Assembly (NCBI GenBank): GCA_937860165.1
Contig: CALMBE010000752.1
Span: 1-7,108 of the forward strand
Length of the DNA stretch: 7,108 nt
From: an uncultured Planctomycetaceae bacterium
GTDB taxonomy: Bacteria > Planctomycetota > Planctomycetia > Pirellulales > Lacipirellulaceae
Direction: 5' to 3'
Each line of letters begins with the position of its first letter. Position 1 is the stretch's first letter. The notes beneath the pieces were generated by a model that saw nothing but the letters and a program-made list of their open reading frames with translations, was not told the origin of the DNA and ran no database searches. Positions 1 through 6,212 of the stretch are shown piece after piece. Both the position numbers and the translations under genes were made by a program.

Positions 1-160
1 CACACGATTGTTTAGTCTGCTACCCATTAAGATTCCTGATGAACCCAATGTTTGAACAGTTTTGATTGATCTTGGTCCTTCAACTCGCGCTACTTTCTCA
101 AAAAATTGTGCAGTCAGCCAAAACACTCCCCCATTCGCGTAGATTCGCGTGATTCGCGGG
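1..160. other. Gene-free stretch downstream of sco
   Basis: No credible reading frame crosses this stretch. Apart from the ATTCGCG repeat it shows a run of six A at 100-105, which is a T-run in the operon's direction. The bases before that run form only a weak three-base stem, so no solid terminator can be called. It is likely where the operon ends, because no further oxidase gene follows within the visible 160 bases. Confidence 0.4.
133..158. repeat. Three-unit ATTCGCG short tandem repeat
   Basis: ATTCGCG occurs at 133-139, 143-149 and 152-158, with a period of nine to ten bases, immediately after the sco stop. One unit with its flanks (GATTCGCGTG) resembles the GATCCGCGTT in the ctaB-coxC gap. 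The units contain CGCG and could be binding sites or part of a dispersed genomic repeat. Confidence 0.5.
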
Positions 161-868
161 CTAAAATCCGCAAGAGTCGAGCTTAGCACAGTTGTCCTGT
201 TTCTGGGCCGAGGTCGCTTGACTTCGCTTGGCACCCGCGGCCAGGTCGGTCGTTGCTTCGCTCTGGGTTGGTTTTTCAGCCAAACACTCCAGCAGCAACA
301 CGCGGAGCTTCTGCGACTGGTTGATGCTCGTGGCATCGTACATGCCACGCACTTTTCCCTGGCGGTCAACGACCACGGCATAGTCCTTGTGACCCTTCCA
401 ACTCACTTCGAGTTTGAAGAAGTCTTCACCGACGCGCTTGATGTAGTCGAATTCACCGCGGCAGAACAGCCACCGCCGAGGGTCCGCCCGGTAGCGGTCG
501 GCATAATCGCGGAGCACTGGGAGCGTGTCGTTGTCGGGATCGACCGTGATGCTTACCCAGGTGACATCCGCTAGTTCCGGTTGCTCGTGCAAGTGCTTGA
601 TATTGGCATTGAGCCGAGGACACTGACCAGGACAACTCGCGAAGAAAAACGAAGCGACCCACACCTTGCCGCGCATGTCTGCCGAGCGAAACGGTTCACC
701 GCTCCGCTCAGTGAGTTCAAATTCTTTCAGCGGGGGACCTGCGAAAGCCACGCCGCCGAATTCGCGACTCGCTTCGAACTGGCGAACCTGGTACCACTTC
801 CAGCCCCCATAGCACGCCACGAGTAACACCATCAGCGAGAGCCAATACGGGAGCGCATCGCGTTTCAT
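161..868 (-). CDS. sco: Sco1/SenC family copper chaperone or thiol reductase
   Basis: Sco proteins are membrane-anchored thioredoxin-fold factors that deliver copper to, or reduce the cysteines of, the CuA site of oxidase subunit II. The 235-aa protein has an N-terminal hydrophobic anchor (7-24) and a thioredoxin-like domain from about 45 to 197. The metal-binding motif C79-PGQ-C83 sits in FFFASCPGQCPRLN. The third ligand, H160, is eight residues before the D of VVVDRQGKVRG, the spacing seen in the family, so the copper site is intact. WVSITVDPDNDT (104-115) is another family signature. Residues 16-19 read LVAC, a possible lipobox, so the protein may be a lipoprotein as in Bacillus. From about 199 a polar tail holds two more cysteines (C227, C233). 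The start is fixed by the ATGA overlap with the permease and by GGGGG seven bases upstream. The frame continues upstream only through the permease gene, which is spurious. Confidence 0.92.
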   Translation of the reverse strand: MKRDALPYWLSLMVLLVACYGGWKWYQVRQFEASREFGGVAFAGPPLKEFELTERSGEPFRSADMRGKVWVASFFFASCPGQCPRLNANIKHLHEQPELADVTWVSITVDPDNDTLPVLRDYADRYRADPRRWLFCRGEFDYIKRVGEDFFKLEVSWKGHKDYAVVVDRQGKVRGMYDATSINQSQKLRVLLLECLAEKPTQSEATTDLAAGAKRSQATSAQKQDNCAKLDSCGF

Positions 869-1638
869 AACAAATCCCCCGTCGTGCGGGTCCCGGCGAT
901 CCGCCAAGACAAGACCACCATCGCCACGGCAAACACCGCCGTCACGAGCCAACAGACCGACAGGCCCGGCAAGGCGTACTCCAACTTTTCGTTGAAGTGC
1001 AAATAGTGCCGCAAACCTGCCACGCCATACGTGAGCGGATTGAACCGTGACAGCCAAGTAATCCAGCTCTGCGGATGATCCGGAAACAGCGAACCCGACA
1101 ATAACCACATCGGGAACAAGAAGACGCTCATGATCGCATGAAATCCCTGGCTCGATTCCATCCGCCAAGCCAGCAGGAAACCAAGCCCGGTGAGGGCCAG
1201 CGCAATCACGCCCATCAATGCGACGGACAGGGCCACTTCCGCGACCGAACCCGGCATGCCGAGAGTCGCACAACCTAGCCCGAGAAACACCACTGCTTGG
1301 AGCAAAGCGATGACGCTCCCCCCCAATATCTTGCCCAGCACCATGGCCCACCGTGGCGCGGGGGCCACGAGTACCGACTGCAAAAACCCTTCGCGGCGGT
1401 CTTCGATGATCGACACCGTGGCGAAAATGGCCGTGAACAACAAAATCATGGTGATCGTGCCGGGAAAAAAGAACTCGAAGCCCAAATTGTTCCCCCGCAA
1501 CCCGGCACTGAAGAGCCCCCAGAACATGATCGGCTGCAACAGGGCACCAATCACGCGATTCCGTTGGCGAAAGAATCGCACCAATTCCCGCTGGGCGAGC
1601 GTAACAATAACCGGCAAGGCTGGAACTTGAGTTGCCAT
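865..1638 (-). CDS. ABC-2 type transporter permease
   Basis: This is the membrane subunit of the exporter whose ATPase is encoded eight bases upstream. The 257-aa protein has six hydrophobic segments, near residues 29-47, 58-77, 101-125, 133-157, 167-185 and 226-247, the normal ABC-2 topology. Family features are an N-terminal amphipathic stretch with RELVRFFRQRNRV (17-29), the cytoplasmic loop EDRREGFLQSVLVAPAP (79-95), which contacts the ATPase in this group, and FPMWLLSGSLFP (175-186) followed by FNPLTYGVAGLRH (199-211). The permease is not fused to its ATPase, so the transporter is expected to work as two copies of each. The TGA stop overlaps the sco ATG as ATGA, tying exporter and Sco expression together. 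Similar exporters carry drugs, lipids, polysaccharides or sodium; the substrate here is unknown. A NosFY-like role in metal-site maturation is conceivable from context only. Confidence 0.88.
   Translation of the reverse strand: MATQVPALPVIVTLAQRELVRFFRQRNRVIGALLQPIMFWGLFSAGLRGNNLGFEFFFPGTITMILLFTAIFATVSIIEDRREGFLQSVLVAPAPRWAMVLGKILGGSVIALLQAVVFLGLGCATLGMPGSVAEVALSVALMGVIALALTGLGFLLAWRMESSQGFHAIMSVFLFPMWLLSGSLFPDHPQSWITWLSRFNPLTYGVAGLRHYLHFNEKLEYALPGLSVCWLVTAVFAVAMVVLSWRIAGTRTTGDLL
876..880 (-). promoter_or_regulatory. Probable ribosome binding site of sco
   Basis: A GGGGGA run lies within the end of the permease gene, seven bases before the sco ATG. It is a moderate rather than ideal Shine-Dalgarno sequence, and it supports the ATGA-overlapping start. 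Confidence 0.45.
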
Positions 1639-1642
1639 GGCA

Positions 1643-1648
1643 TCACCT
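1643..1648 (-). promoter_or_regulatory. Ribosome binding site of the ABC permease gene
   Basis: AGGTGA overlaps the TAG stop of the ATPase gene and sits five bases (counted from AGGTG) before the permease ATG. This supports that start and suggests the ATPase and permease are made together in matched amounts. Confidence 0.65.
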
Positions 1649-2582
1649 ACTTGCTTTCATTCCAGAACCGATGGCCCGTGCGGTCGATAAATACGTCTTC
1701 TAGGGTCGGTTTTCCCAAGGTGATCGTTTCGATCTCCCGGGGAAACGCCTCGACCAGTCGCGCGATCCACTGGTGACCATCGGGCTGTTCCAAGCGAATC
1801 GTGCCGTCGAGTTCAATCACTTCGCAGGCAAATTTCTGCCGGACCGCCGCCGCGAGCCGCGCCGGGTCTGCCGTGCGAATCGTGATCGAATCGCCACCGA
1901 CCGAAGCCTGCAACGCCGCTGGCGTGTCAAGTGCCGCTAATTTGCCCTCGTGCATGATTGCGATCCGGTCCGCTCGGGCCGCTTCTTCGAGCAGATGCGT
2001 GGTCAGGACGATGGTGACCCCGTCGGTCGCGCGAATTTCGCCCAGCACCTTCCAGAGATCGGAGCGGGCTCCCGGATCGAGGCCCGTCGAGGGTTCGTCC
2101 AGCAGCAACAACCGCGGGCGGTGCAAAAGACCCTTGGCGAGTTCCACGCGCCGCCGCATCCCACCAGACAGGGTTTCGACCACGTCTCGGGTTCGATCCG
2201 CGAGCCCCAAGGCCGCGAGCATTTGAAGCGTGCGGTCACGCAGTTCGGCCCCCGCCAAGCCATAGAGTTTTCCTTGGTGATGCAGGTTCTCGGCGACGGT
2301 GAGTTTTTTATCGAGGCTGGGAGCCTGAAAAACGACTCCGATCTGGCCGCGAATTGCTGTCGCCTGGCTTCGCAGATTCTGCCCCAAGATCGTGACTTCG
2401 CCCGCTTGCAGGGGAATCAGCGTCGAAAGCACGCGGAACAAAGTTGTCTTGCCGCTACCATTGGGACCCAAGAAAACGAAAATCTCTCCCGAACGCACCG
2501 AGAGAGATACTTTGTCGACTGCCGCGCGTGACCCGTAGTGATGGGAAACACCAGAAATATCAATCGCAGAATCAGCGGACAT
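1647..2582 (-). CDS. ABC transporter ATP-binding protein, DrrA/NatA-like
   Basis: This is the cytoplasmic ATPase of an ABC-2 type exporter, paired with the permease encoded immediately downstream. It is 311 aa, the usual length for DrrA-like proteins. All nucleotide-binding motifs are intact: Walker A GPNGSGKT (39-46), Q-loop Q86, signature LSGGMRRR (138-145), Walker B LLLLDEP (158-164) with D162 and catalytic E163, D-loop STGLDP, and switch H196. The C-terminal 90 residues form the accessory domain of this subfamily and end in PTLEDVFIDRTGH (292-304). I chose the ATG at 2582 because the homologous region begins directly after it. The open frame continues upstream only by overlapping coxD. 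No clear ribosome site precedes it, so it may depend on translation from coxD. The substrate cannot be told from sequence. Its place beside coxD and sco suggests, but does not prove, a role in oxidase biogenesis. Confidence 0.9.
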   Translation of the reverse strand: MSADSAIDISGVSHHYGSRAAVDKVSLSVRSGEIFVFLGPNGSGKTTLFRVLSTLIPLQAGEVTILGQNLRSQATAIRGQIGVVFQAPSLDKKLTVAENLHHQGKLYGLAGAELRDRTLQMLAALGLADRTRDVVETLSGGMRRRVELAKGLLHRPRLLLLDEPSTGLDPGARSDLWKVLGEIRATDGVTIVLTTHLLEEAARADRIAIMHEGKLAALDTPAALQASVGGDSITIRTADPARLAAAVRQKFACEVIELDGTIRLEQPDGHQWIARLVEAFPREIETITLGKPTLEDVFIDRTGHRFWNESK

Positions 2583-2596
2583 GAGGCAAGATCGAT

Positions 2597-2608
2597 GCGG
2601 AATTCCGC
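2597..2608. repeat. Perfect 12-bp palindrome before the ABC ATPase gene
   Basis: GCGGAATTCCGC is a perfect palindrome with no spacer, 14 bases before the ATPase ATG and directly next to a second small palindrome, ATCGAT (2591-2596). With no loop it is better suited to binding a dimeric protein than to forming an RNA hairpin. It may equally be chance. No Shine-Dalgarno sequence is visible between it and the start codon. Confidence 0.3.
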
Positions 2609-2635
2609 GGACACGAAGGAAAGGGACGTGGCTAC

Positions 2636-3073
2636 CTACGCCGCGGGTCTCACCGCGGCAGGCTGTTCGTGCTTCCCTGCGGGATGTTTTTCTTCCTGGT
2701 GGTCGACCGTAGCGGGAACTTCGGCGGCGTATTTCATGCGATCGTAAGAGGCATGTCGCATCCGCAGCCCCACGTCGGGCACCAAGGTAAAGATCAATAG
2801 GGCCGACATGAAACTCGCCGGCACGGTGAGCACCCACTTCCAATTGGCTTCCCACTTCAAGTGCATGAAGAACATGATCACGAGCATTGCCTTCGTACAC
2901 GAGACGGCCATCATGAATACCCGGCTCACCTCGGTGGGGACATGGCTCCGCCAGAAGTCGAAATAGGTGAGAAACGACAAAGTCGTTAAACCGCAAAGCG
3001 CAAAAAACACGGCGAGGTAGAGCCCCGTGCTACCGTGGTGTTCATCTGCGTCGTGTTGTTCGTGTTCTGCCAT
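2636..3073 (-). CDS. coxD: Cytochrome c oxidase subunit IV (caa3/CyoD-like small subunit)
   Basis: This small three-helix subunit of bacterial heme-copper oxidases is thought to assist assembly and stability. The 145-aa protein has helices near 16-38, 50-72 and 78-99. The diagnostic stretch is SCTKAMLVIMFFMHLKWE (58-75), matching the family pattern in which a lysine precedes the second helix core and FMHLK ends it. The N-terminus is rich in histidine and acid (MAEHEQHDADEHHGS). A charged, histidine- and proline-containing tail from about residue 105 to the end is longer than in typical members of about 100-120 residues. It follows coxC after 57 bp, and 53 bp separate it from the ABC ATPase gene. 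The ribosome site is weak, with GAG about a dozen bases before the ATG. The symbol ctaF is also used for this subunit. Confidence 0.85.
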   Translation of the reverse strand: MAEHEQHDADEHHGSTGLYLAVFFALCGLTTLSFLTYFDFWRSHVPTEVSRVFMMAVSCTKAMLVIMFFMHLKWEANWKWVLTVPASFMSALLIFTLVPDVGLRMRHASYDRMKYAAEVPATVDHQEEKHPAGKHEQPAAVRPAA

Positions 3074-3130
3074 GAGTTACACTCGTTTGATCGTAAAAAA
3101 AGTTTCTAAAACTCGGGAAACCCCGTTGAA

Positions 3131-4126
3131 TTAAAACAAATACAGCAAGGGAAACAAGAAAATCCAGACTAAGTCGACAAAATGCCAGTACAGGCCCACG
3201 TTTTCAATGACCCCTGCCGCGTGGCGATCCAGAGTCATCGTCATCAGAATCGCAAAGGCGATCAGACCCACCACCACATGTAAGGCATGAAAACCGGTAA
3301 GCAGAAAATAAGTGCTCGCCCACATGTTGCCACCGGGGATCATAATCGGCAGTTTCAACCAGGAATACTGGTCATTGAGCCCCGCCAGATGACCACCTGC
3401 CGTCCCTTCTTCAAGGGCCACTAACTTGAATTGCGATCGGCCCCCGCCAGCATGGGCCGGACTGGCACGGTGTTCGTGAATACTTGCGCGAGGATAGATC
3501 TCGTCCGACAACTGAAAAATAAGAATCCGACCCTCGGGCGAATCCGGGTTATCGCGGAGCGTTTTCTCAGCGACATCCACCTTGCGCAGAATATCGTCCA
3601 CGACACCGATCCGAGCAGTGTCCTCTTCGGTGCGATCCGTCTTGTTTTCAAAACCCGCCTTGAGGGCCGTCAAGCGGGTCCGCACAGCCTGAGCGTAATA
3701 GATATCGGGCTTTTCATAAATCTGGCTATGGGGGTGTTGCGGGTACACGCCGTGCGAAAACTTGGCGTTGTATTCGTACATTTTGATACCCAGGAAGACA
3801 CAACCCAACAGCAAGGTGAGCAGCATCCAACCCTTGGCAGTCGAGGCATTGCCAGACTTGGCAGCCTCCAGGGCTAACACGATTGTCACGCTGGAACAAA
3901 TCAGCACGAACGTATTCGCCGCTCCCCAAATCTCGGCCAAGTGAACATCGTGCGTCGAGGGCCAGGTAAGTGCCCCAAACCGCAGCACGATGTAGGTGCC
4001 GATCAGCCCGGCAAAGAACATGATCTCGGTCGACAAAAACAGCCACATGAATGCCTTCCCATTGGGAATCGGCAAGGCCGGCTGGTAATCGAATTTCGGG
4101 GCACGCCCGTGATGGTCGTCAGTCAT
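3131..4126 (-). CDS. coxC: Cytochrome c oxidase subunit III with a large hydrophilic insertion
   Basis: This is a membrane subunit of a heme-copper cytochrome c oxidase that supports the catalytic core and its proton uptake. It is 331 aa where five-helix bacterial subunit III proteins are usually about 200. Helices lie near 25-49, 67-88, 98-117, 267-293 and 309-331. The first contains [11 protein letters not shown] (30-40), whose E34 matches the conserved subunit III glutamate. The fourth contains [10 protein letters not shown] (278-287) and the fifth [13 protein letters not shown] (313-325), both family signatures. Between helices three and four, residues about 120-257 are an extra polar stretch with a probable helical part ([19 protein letters not shown], 172-190) and several histidines. 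If the N-terminus is cytoplasmic, this insert faces the outside, the side where cytochrome c docks. The gene is 57 bp upstream of coxD. The symbol ctaE is also in use. The family call is secure; the role of the insert is not known. Confidence 0.93.
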   Translation of the reverse strand: MTDDHHGRAPKFDYQPALPIPNGKAFMWLFLSTEIMFFAGLIGTYIVLRFGALTWPSTHDVHLAEIWGAANTFVLICSSVTIVLALEAAKSGNASTAKGWMLLTLLLGCVFLGIKMYEYNAKFSHGVYPQHPHSQIYEKPDIYYAQAVRTRLTALKAGFENKTDRTEEDTARIGVVDDILRKVDVAEKTLRDNPDSPEGRILIFQLSDEIYPRASIHEHRASPAHAGGGRSQFKLVALEEGTAGGHLAGLNDQYSWLKLPIMIPGGNMWASTYFLLTGFHALHVVVGLIAFAILMTMTLDRHAAGVIENVGLYWHFVDLVWIFLFPLLYLF

Positions 4127-4187
4127 TTTGTTGTTTCTCTGTCACAAAACAGAAAGTAAAAATAAGTCCAATTTAAGGATCGCCGAG

Positions 4188-4258
4188 AAACGTAGCATGG
4201 GCCCCCGGCCCGTGCTTTACAAATCTTGTCGCACGGCTCGGGGAGCCATGCTACTTTT
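4188..4258. repeat. Imperfect inverted repeat, REP-like palindrome
   Basis: The arms 4192-4215 and 4231-4254 are 24 bases each and pair at 20 of 24 positions around a 15-base loop. Three further A-T pairs flank them after one mismatch. The outer nine bases, GTAGCATGG, match perfectly. The arms are G+C rich and carry two small internal bulges, a layout seen in REP or MITE-type dispersed palindromes. On the minus strand, in which the operon is read, the stem is followed by GTTTCTC and lacks a real T-run, so it is not a good terminator for ctaB. It could still attenuate or protect the transcript. I believe similar sequences recur in planctomycete genomes, but this window holds only one copy. Confidence 0.6.
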
Positions 4259-4264
4259 GCGCTT

Positions 4265-4284
4265 AATCAGTGTTGATCCGCGTT
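4265..4284. repeat. Two-unit decamer repeat AATCAGTGTT-GATCCGCGTT
   Basis: Two adjacent ten-base units agree at seven of ten positions. The second unit, GATCCGCGTT, matches at eight of ten positions the GATTCGCGTG at 142-151, in the other gene-free stretch. The role is unknown. Confidence 0.4.
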
Positions 4285-4305
4285 TTATTCTTTCTTCCTT
4301 CATAA

Positions 4306-5214
4306 TCATAAAGTCACCACCAATAACATCGCCAGCCACGCCGGTAGGTACACTAGCGAGGCACGTAACAAGTATCTCGCCGAAGTATCATCGCGGAAAA
4401 TAGCGAACCGAATCGCCAGGGCCACTTGGATTGCTCCCAGCCCCAGTGCCCAAGTGAGATACAACAGCGGGCTTCCCCCCGTGGGGATTACAGCGGGAAT
4501 CAAACTAACCGGCACGAGTGCCGCGGCCCCCAGCACCGCCTGGGCTCCGGCGCGCATGCCAGTCGGATCAACAACGGGCAACATCTGGTGCCCTGCCGCG
4601 CGGTAGTCGCGTCGATAGAGCCACGCAATCGCCATGAAGTGGGGAAATTGCCACAAAAACAGCACCACCGCCAGGGACCACGCGGTCAAACTAAGCGGCG
4701 CTCCCGTGGCCGTCCAACCCATCAAGATCGGAATCGCACCCGCCACAGCACCCACGGCAGTATTCGCCGGACTCCATTTTTTCAGCGGCGTATAGACCGC
4801 CACATAGACCAGCCAACTAGCCAACCCCAGGCTGGCGGTCAGGATATTTACTTGCCATAACAGGATTGCCGTTCCACTAACCAAGGTTATCGCGGCCAAC
4901 AGGATTGCTTCGCCGCTGGCGATCCTGCCCGCTGGTAGCGGCCGATCGGCGGTACGCGGCATTCGTGCGTCGCTCGACCGCTCGACCCACTGATTTACCG
5001 TGCTCGCACTGGCGGCGACCAGTGCTGTTCCTCCCAAGGCCCACAGCAGCACCGGCAAGTTGAGTGTGTGCGGCATTGCCAAACAAGCCGCCGCGCTGGC
5101 GACGATCAATTCCAACACGATAATTCTGGGCTTGGTCAATTCGAGATAATCGGACAGTCGCGCCAAGACCACGCTTGTCGGGCGATAACCAGTAACTACC
5201 GTGGAGGTGTTCAT
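4306..5214 (-). CDS. ctaB: Protoheme IX farnesyltransferase (heme O synthase), CtaB/COX10 family
   Basis: This UbiA-superfamily prenyltransferase adds a farnesyl group to heme B to make heme O, the substrate of CtaA encoded just upstream. It is 302 aa, the usual size, with roughly nine membrane helices. The first polar motif is N74-QWV-E78-RSS-D82-ARMPRT-ADRP (74-92), carrying the conserved N, M, R87 and R91. The second region reads YTPLKKWSPANT (141-152) and leads into GAIPILMGW. The third is the family hallmark WQFPHFMAIAWLYRRDY (188-204) followed by AGHQMLPV. The first acidic residue of the NxxxDxxxD motif is glutamate (E78), a conservative change. The start is supported by GGAGG seven bases upstream and by the ATGA overlap with the ctaA stop, so the two are probably translated together. 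The next gene, coxC, follows after a 179-bp gap, so a separate transcript for the subunit genes is possible. Confidence 0.95.
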   Translation of the reverse strand: MNTSTVVTGYRPTSVVLARLSDYLELTKPRIIVLELIVASAAACLAMPHTLNLPVLLWALGGTALVAASASTVNQWVERSSDARMPRTADRPLPAGRIASGEAILLAAITLVSGTAILLWQVNILTASLGLASWLVYVAVYTPLKKWSPANTAVGAVAGAIPILMGWTATGAPLSLTAWSLAVVLFLWQFPHFMAIAWLYRRDYRAAGHQMLPVVDPTGMRAGAQAVLGAAALVPVSLIPAVIPTGGSPLLYLTWALGLGAIQVALAIRFAIFRDDTSARYLLRASLVYLPAWLAMLLVVTL

Positions 5215-6212
5215 CGAACTCCCTCCAATTGCGAGGCCATGGGAACCAACACCAGCGGAAACACGATTCGGGCTTGTCGCGCCAGTCGCAAGGAAAGGGC
5301 CCCGGCGAGAACTAGAATCAAGGAACCCACCGCAACGTGACTGGTAACGATTGCGGCTTGGCCGAGGTTATCGGCAGTGTTCGCGGATTGTAGTTCGCCG
5401 AACAGATCGGCAGCCCACCGTGGCAGGCCATATTTCACGACCCAGGTAAAAGACCCCAGCAGGACCTGCAATCCAACCAACCCCGCCAAGAGCCAACTGC
5501 GACCGCGCTCGAAGCCGGTGCGTGCGGACTGCACGACCAACAGCACAGCATGAACGACAATCGCCAAGGCGACAAAGAGGTGCAAGTACACGGCGATCTG
5601 AAACAAGGCCGCCGCAGAGTCGCTGGTCATCCGTGGGCTATGTCGCACCACGGCCCCGAGGACCAACTGCCCGTAGGCAAGCCCGGTGGTAAGCACCGCC
5701 AATCGCAAAAACTTCCGCAATTGTGGGGTCGCGTCCGAAACCGAGCAGTCGAGCCACCAACGCGAAGTAACGACCACCAGCGACACACACAGGGCGAACA
5801 CCAGGGGTCCCGTACAGCCGTGCAAGAGGGCCAGCGTTTGCTCATCGAAGACCACTCGCATCCCACCTAACACACCCTGCAGAATGATGCCGCCGAGGAC
5901 GACAAAACTCAGTTTACGGACCCAGTCGCGGGATTCAAATTTCCAAGCGATCCCCACCATGCCAATCGCCAGCATCCCAACAAGCATCCCCAGTAGCCGA
6001 TGACCATGTTCGACAAACTTGTCTCCCGAGGAGCTCAGCCACGGATAGAACGGCATCCAATGGCCATCGGAGGTAAGCCAATCGCGGAAGGCCATTCCCG
6101 CACCGGTGGTAGTCACCAAGCCACCCCACCACACCAGCGGAAACACTGCGCACGCCAACACCCACGCCCAGCGATGGGGCCAAGGGCTTCGTGTTGTGTG
6201 GTTAGTGTTCAT
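5211..6212 (-). CDS. ctaA: Heme A synthase, COX15/CtaA family
   Basis: This integral membrane enzyme oxidises the C8 methyl group of heme O to a formyl group, giving heme A for the oxidase. The protein is 333 aa from the ATG at 6212, with about eight hydrophobic segments in the two-bundle CtaA pattern. Visible family features are the first loop TTTGAG...FRDW...FYPW (34-58), EHGHRLLG (68-75) with the conserved E68 and H71, LQGVLGGMRV (111-120), H131 in the next helix, QLVLGAVVRH (182-191), H211, and H292 in TSHVAVG. H71/H131 and H211/H292 match the two heme-ligand pairs of the family. The cysteine pair that Bacillus CtaA has in its first loop is absent. A GTG at 6248, in frame and preceded by GGAGAG, would add 12 residues. 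I prefer the ATG because the added stretch is hydrophilic and unlike the family, but neither start has an ideal ribosome site. The stop overlaps the ctaB start as ATGA. Confidence 0.93.
   Translation of the reverse strand: MNTNHTTRSPWPHRWAWVLACAVFPLVWWGGLVTTTGAGMAFRDWLTSDGHWMPFYPWLSSSGDKFVEHGHRLLGMLVGMLAIGMVGIAWKFESRDWVRKLSFVVLGGIILQGVLGGMRVVFDEQTLALLHGCTGPLVFALCVSLVVVTSRWWLDCSVSDATPQLRKFLRLAVLTTGLAYGQLVLGAVVRHSPRMTSDSAAALFQIAVYLHLFVALAIVVHAVLLVVQSARTGFERGRSWLLAGLVGLQVLLGSFTWVVKYGLPRWAADLFGELQSANTADNLGQAAIVTSHVAVGSLILVLAGALSLRLARQARIVFPLVLVPMASQLEGVR
5222..5226 (-). promoter_or_regulatory. Ribosome binding site of ctaB
   Basis: GGAGG lies inside the end of ctaA, seven bases before the ctaB ATG. 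This is the strongest Shine-Dalgarno sequence in the window. Together with the ATGA overlap it fixes the ctaB start and suggests coupled translation of the two heme enzymes. Confidence 0.75.

Larger units (their letters stand above)
4127..4305. other. Gap between ctaB and coxC
   Basis: The 179 bases contain no credible reading frame. They hold a large imperfect inverted repeat (4188-4258), a two-unit decamer repeat (4265-4284) and an AT-rich leader to coxC. Just upstream of the coxC ATG only a weak AGAG is seen, about nine bases away, so initiation there is not driven by a strong Shine-Dalgarno sequence. Confidence 0.6.

Noticed and set aside
95..125. Rho-independent terminator after sco
   Set aside because: There is a run of six T in the operon's direction, but only a very weak stem precedes it.
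869..1351. Upstream extension of the sco frame to a 396-residue protein
   Set aside because: The extra 161 codons lie wholly within the permease gene in another frame, and their translation is arginine- and glycine-rich with no family resemblance. The ATGA-overlapping start fits Sco.
1950..2531. A 193-codon open frame on the plus strand
   Set aside because: It is antisense to the ATPase gene, low in hydrophobic pattern and rich in Q, R and H, as expected for a shadow of a G+C-rich gene. Other plus-strand frames in the window are rejected for the same reason.
2583..2996. Upstream extension of the ABC ATPase frame to 449 residues
   Set aside because: It overlaps most of coxD, and the ABC domain begins directly after the internal ATG at 2582.
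3431..3877. A 148-codon plus-strand frame opposite the CoxC insertion
   Set aside because: I considered whether the insertion reflected a separate inserted gene. The CoxC frame runs unbroken through it, and the opposite frame shows no recognisable motif.
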